Below, one piece after another: positions 62,410-64,000 of a stretch of DNA of 64,000 nucleotides. A model generated the notes under the pieces. That model searched no databases. It was not told the origin of the DNA and was given only the letters and a program-made list of their open reading frames with translations. The stretch's first letter is position 1; each line of letters opens with the position of its first letter. Made by a program: the position numbers and the translations under genes. Location: NCBI RefSeq assembly GCF_002941025.1, contig NZ_PTJS01000001.1, positions 868,001-932,000 on the forward strand, given 5' to 3'. The stretch comes from Streptomyces sp. QL37 (GTDB lineage Bacteria > Actinomycetota > Actinomycetes > Streptomycetales > Streptomycetaceae).

Positions 62410-62886
62410 TCAGCCGAAGTCGTACACCGTCACCTCGATACCGCGGCTCACCAGCCGGTCGATGAGGAGCGGCTCGACCCGGGACCATGTGCCGCCCGCC
62501 AGCCCGCAGCCGATCCTCGGCATGTGGACCGAAGCGCCCAGCTCCGCCGCCCTGGCGGCTACCTTGTCCAGACCCGTGTCGATCGCCTCGTAACGCACCG
62601 GCACGCCCTTGCTGCCGGTGCGTATCCCCCGCTGACCGACCAGATTCGCCACCCAGACGTACGGGCCGGCCTGGACGAACTGCACGGCCCCCAGGCCGAA
62701 GTCGTTGCCCGCGCGCTCGCGGTGCCAGCGGCGGTACGCGGCCTCGGGCTCGGGCCAGCGGCGGGAAAGGGCCAGGACGAAGCCCTTGCCCCAGCCGCCC
62801 AGGTCGTTGCAGCAGTGCACGATCAGCTTGACGCCCTTGCCCCGGGGGCTGGTGGCATCGCCCTGCAGGTAGGTGATCCCCGACAT
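62410..62886 (-). CDS. Macro-domain protein (ADP-ribose related)
   Basis: The 158-residue protein is a single macro domain: ITYLQGDATSPRGKGVKLIVHCCNDLGGWG, then GAVQFVQAGPYVWVANLVGQRG and HMPRIGCGLAGGTWSRVEPLL. These loops bind ADP-ribose or related phosphates, as in Poa1p-type and ADP-ribosyl-hydrolase proteins. The ATG lies directly behind an exact RecA-NDp-type promoter with 6 bases between the -10 and the start, so it is leaderless and likely DNA-damage induced. It is convergent with the acyl-CoA dehydrogenase gene. Confidence 0.88.
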   Translation of the reverse strand: MSGITYLQGDATSPRGKGVKLIVHCCNDLGGWGKGFVLALSRRWPEPEAAYRRWHRERAGNDFGLGAVQFVQAGPYVWVANLVGQRGIRTGSKGVPVRYEAIDTGLDKVAARAAELGASVHMPRIGCGLAGGTWSRVEPLLIDRLVSRGIEVTVYDFG

Positions 62887-62892
62887 GCCCTC

Positions 62893-62915
62893 ACCGTACG
62901 TTCCCCCACTGACAA
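62893..62915 (-). promoter_or_regulatory. RecA-NDp/PafBC-type promoter for the macro-domain gene
   Basis: On the minus strand TTGTCAGTG is followed by 8 bases and TACGGT. This matches TTGTCRGTG-N8-TANNNT at every specified position. The -10 ends 6 bases before the ATG. Confidence 0.75.
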
Positions 62916-62926
62916 CCGGCCCCGGG

Positions 62927-64000
62927 TCAGGTGCCGCTCTCCTCGTAGAGGGCGTCCAGCACCTTTCCGTACTGCTCGCGGACGACGCGGCGGCGCAGCT
63001 TCAGCGAGGGTGTCAGCTCGCCGGTGTCGGGGCCCCATTCCCTGGCCAGCAGCCGGTGGCGTTTGACCTGTTCGGTGCGGTTCAGCCGGGCGTTTGCGGC
63101 CTGGACGGCGCGGTCCACCTCCTCGCGTACGGCGGGGTGGGCGGCGAGCGCCGTCATGTCGTCGCCGCCCTCGACGCCCCGGGCCGCCGCCCAGGCCGGT
63201 GCCATCTCCGCGTCCAGGACGAGGAGCGCCACCAGGTAGGAGTGTCCGTCGCCGTGGACGAACGCCTGGCCGATCAGCGGGTGTTCCTTGAGGGCGTTCT
63301 CCACCAGGGCCGGGGAGACGTTCTTCCCGGTCGAGGTGATGATCATTTCCTTCTTGCGGTCGGTGAGCCACAGGTAGCCGTCGTCGTCGATCCGGCCGAT
63401 GTCCCCGGTCGGGAACCACCCGTCCGCGTCGAGCGCCCGGTCCACGGTGCCGTCGGCGCGCAGGTACCCGGAGAACACCGTCTCGCCCCGGACCAGGATC
63501 TCGCCGTCCTCCGCGATCCTCAGCTCCAGCCCGTGCAGCGGCCTGCCGACCGAGCCGAGGCGGAACCCGGACGGGCTGTTGGTGGTGAACACACCGACCG
63601 TCTCGGTGAGTCCCCAGGCGTCCATGACGACGATGCCGAAGCCGGCCCAGAAGCGCACCACGTCCAGCGGCATGGGCGCGGAGGCGCTGGCCGTCCACAC
63701 CAGTCGCTCGAAGCCCGCGAGGGAGAGCACCGGATCGAGGACCTTCTCCTTGGCGTGCCGGTAGGCGGTCTCCAGCTCAGCGGGTGGCTGTTCGCCCCGC
63801 TCGCGGAAGGCCACGTGCTCGCGGGCGGTCTCCCCCGCCGCCTCGATCGCGGCCCGCTGCTCCTCGGGCAGGGTGGCGAGCGCGGCCCTGACGGAAGCGG
63901 CGAGCTTCTCCCACACCCGGGGCACGCCGAAGAACTGGGCGGGGTGCAGGGCGCGCGCGGTGGCCGCGACGGCCGCGGCGTCGGCGCAGAGATGGACGTG
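62927..64000 (-). CDS. Long-chain acyl-CoA synthetase, 3' part only
   Basis: The frame is open to the right edge of the window, so only the C-terminal ~357 residues are visible. They begin HVHLCADAAAVAATARAL and show LHPAQFFGVPRVWEKLAASV, VMDAWGLTETVGVFTTN (the AMP-binding core), DGWFPTGDIGRIDDDGYLWLTDRKKEMIITSTGKNVSP (in pieces) and the end LTPSLKLRRRVVREQYGKVL. This is a FadD15-like long-chain fatty acid-CoA ligase. It activates an acid to its CoA ester and fits the neighbouring oxygenase, aldehyde dehydrogenase and acyl-CoA dehydrogenase. Its direct substrate is unknown. Confidence 0.93.
   Translation of the reverse strand, partial: HVHLCADAAAVAATARALHPAQFFGVPRVWEKLAASVRAALATLPEEQRAAIEAAGETAREHVAFRERGEQPPAELETAYRHAKEKVLDPVLSLAGFERLVWTASASAPMPLDVVRFWAGFGIVVMDAWGLTETVGVFTTNSPSGFRLGSVGRPLHGLELRIAEDGEILVRGETVFSGYLRADGTVDRALDADGWFPTGDIGRIDDDGYLWLTDRKKEMIITSTGKNVSPALVENALKEHPLIGQAFVHGDGHSYLVALLVLDAEMAPAWAAARGVEGGDDMTALAAHPAVREEVDRAVQAANARLNRTEQVKRHRLLAREWGPDTGELTPSLKLRRRVVREQYGKVLDALYEESGT

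Overview
The window is actinobacterial chromosome, almost certainly Streptomyces. GC content is very high with strong third-position GC. Many starts are GTG, several genes look leaderless, and the families are typical of the genus: LPFR small protein, SCO6745 family, DUF6126, STM401x genes, and a complete hopanoid cluster with dxs and ispG. Gene order recalls the S. coelicolor SCO67xx region (hopanoid genes, idi, SCO6745). I see no rRNA, tRNA, transposon, prophage or CRISPR array. The first gene (PucR regulator) and the last gene (acyl-CoA ligase) are cut by the window edges.

Layout. 1-6.4 kb: PucR regulator, divergent acetate kinase, MBL-fold hydrolase, PPOX flavoprotein, then an amino-acid-dehydrogenase-like gene whose promoter is covered by an inverted repeat, followed by a TetR gene. 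7.0-14.0 kb: an uncharacterised system. A minus-strand pair (DUF6745 protein and a 108-aa protein) is divergent from a tightly coupled operon: STM4015 (leucine-rich repeat), a possible 37-aa peptide, STM4014 (ATP-grasp), STM4013 (sulfatase fold), STM4012 and STM4011 (radical SAM). Both arms start at promoters resembling the RecA-independent DNA-damage (RecA-NDp/PafBC) element. 14.0-17.5 kb: GDSL hydrolase, LysM-M23 peptidase under a c-di-AMP riboswitch, and a tyrosine-phosphatase-like protein.

17.3-31.0 kb: hopanoid biosynthesis on the minus strand, read hpnC-hpnD-hpnE-prenyl synthase-shc-hpnG-hpnH-ispG-dxs-hpnO, then an XRE/cupin regulator with a DUF6126 membrane peptide. It supplies precursor (dxs, ispG), makes FPP and squalene, cyclises to hopene, and extends and aminates the side chain. 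31.4-38.5 kb: an envelope-polymer-like operon with a Wzm/Wzt-type exporter, GT2, two CDP-alcohol phosphotransferases, a glycerol-1-phosphate-dehydrogenase homologue and a cytidylyltransferase-like enzyme. The promoter-proximal gene appears to start at CTG. 38.7-47.2 kb: galE, CDF transporter, methyltransferase-GNAT fusion, idi, RsbW-like ATPase, enoyl-CoA hydratase, DJ-1 and GlxA proteins, SCO6745 family and LPFR peptide.

47.3-57.1 kb: tex, secreted pectate lyase with a ricin-type module, ABC-F protein, D-amino-acid-oxidase-like enzyme, BCCT transporter, LacI regulator. 57.1-64.0 kb: a catabolic-looking group of two MpaB/DUF2236 oxygenases, aldehyde dehydrogenase, TetR, acyl-CoA dehydrogenase and acyl-CoA ligase, which fits oxidative cleavage of a lipid or isoprenoid chain followed by CoA activation. 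It contains a rare TTA codon. A macro-domain gene in the group has an exact RecA-NDp-type promoter, giving a possible regulatory link to the STM401x locus.
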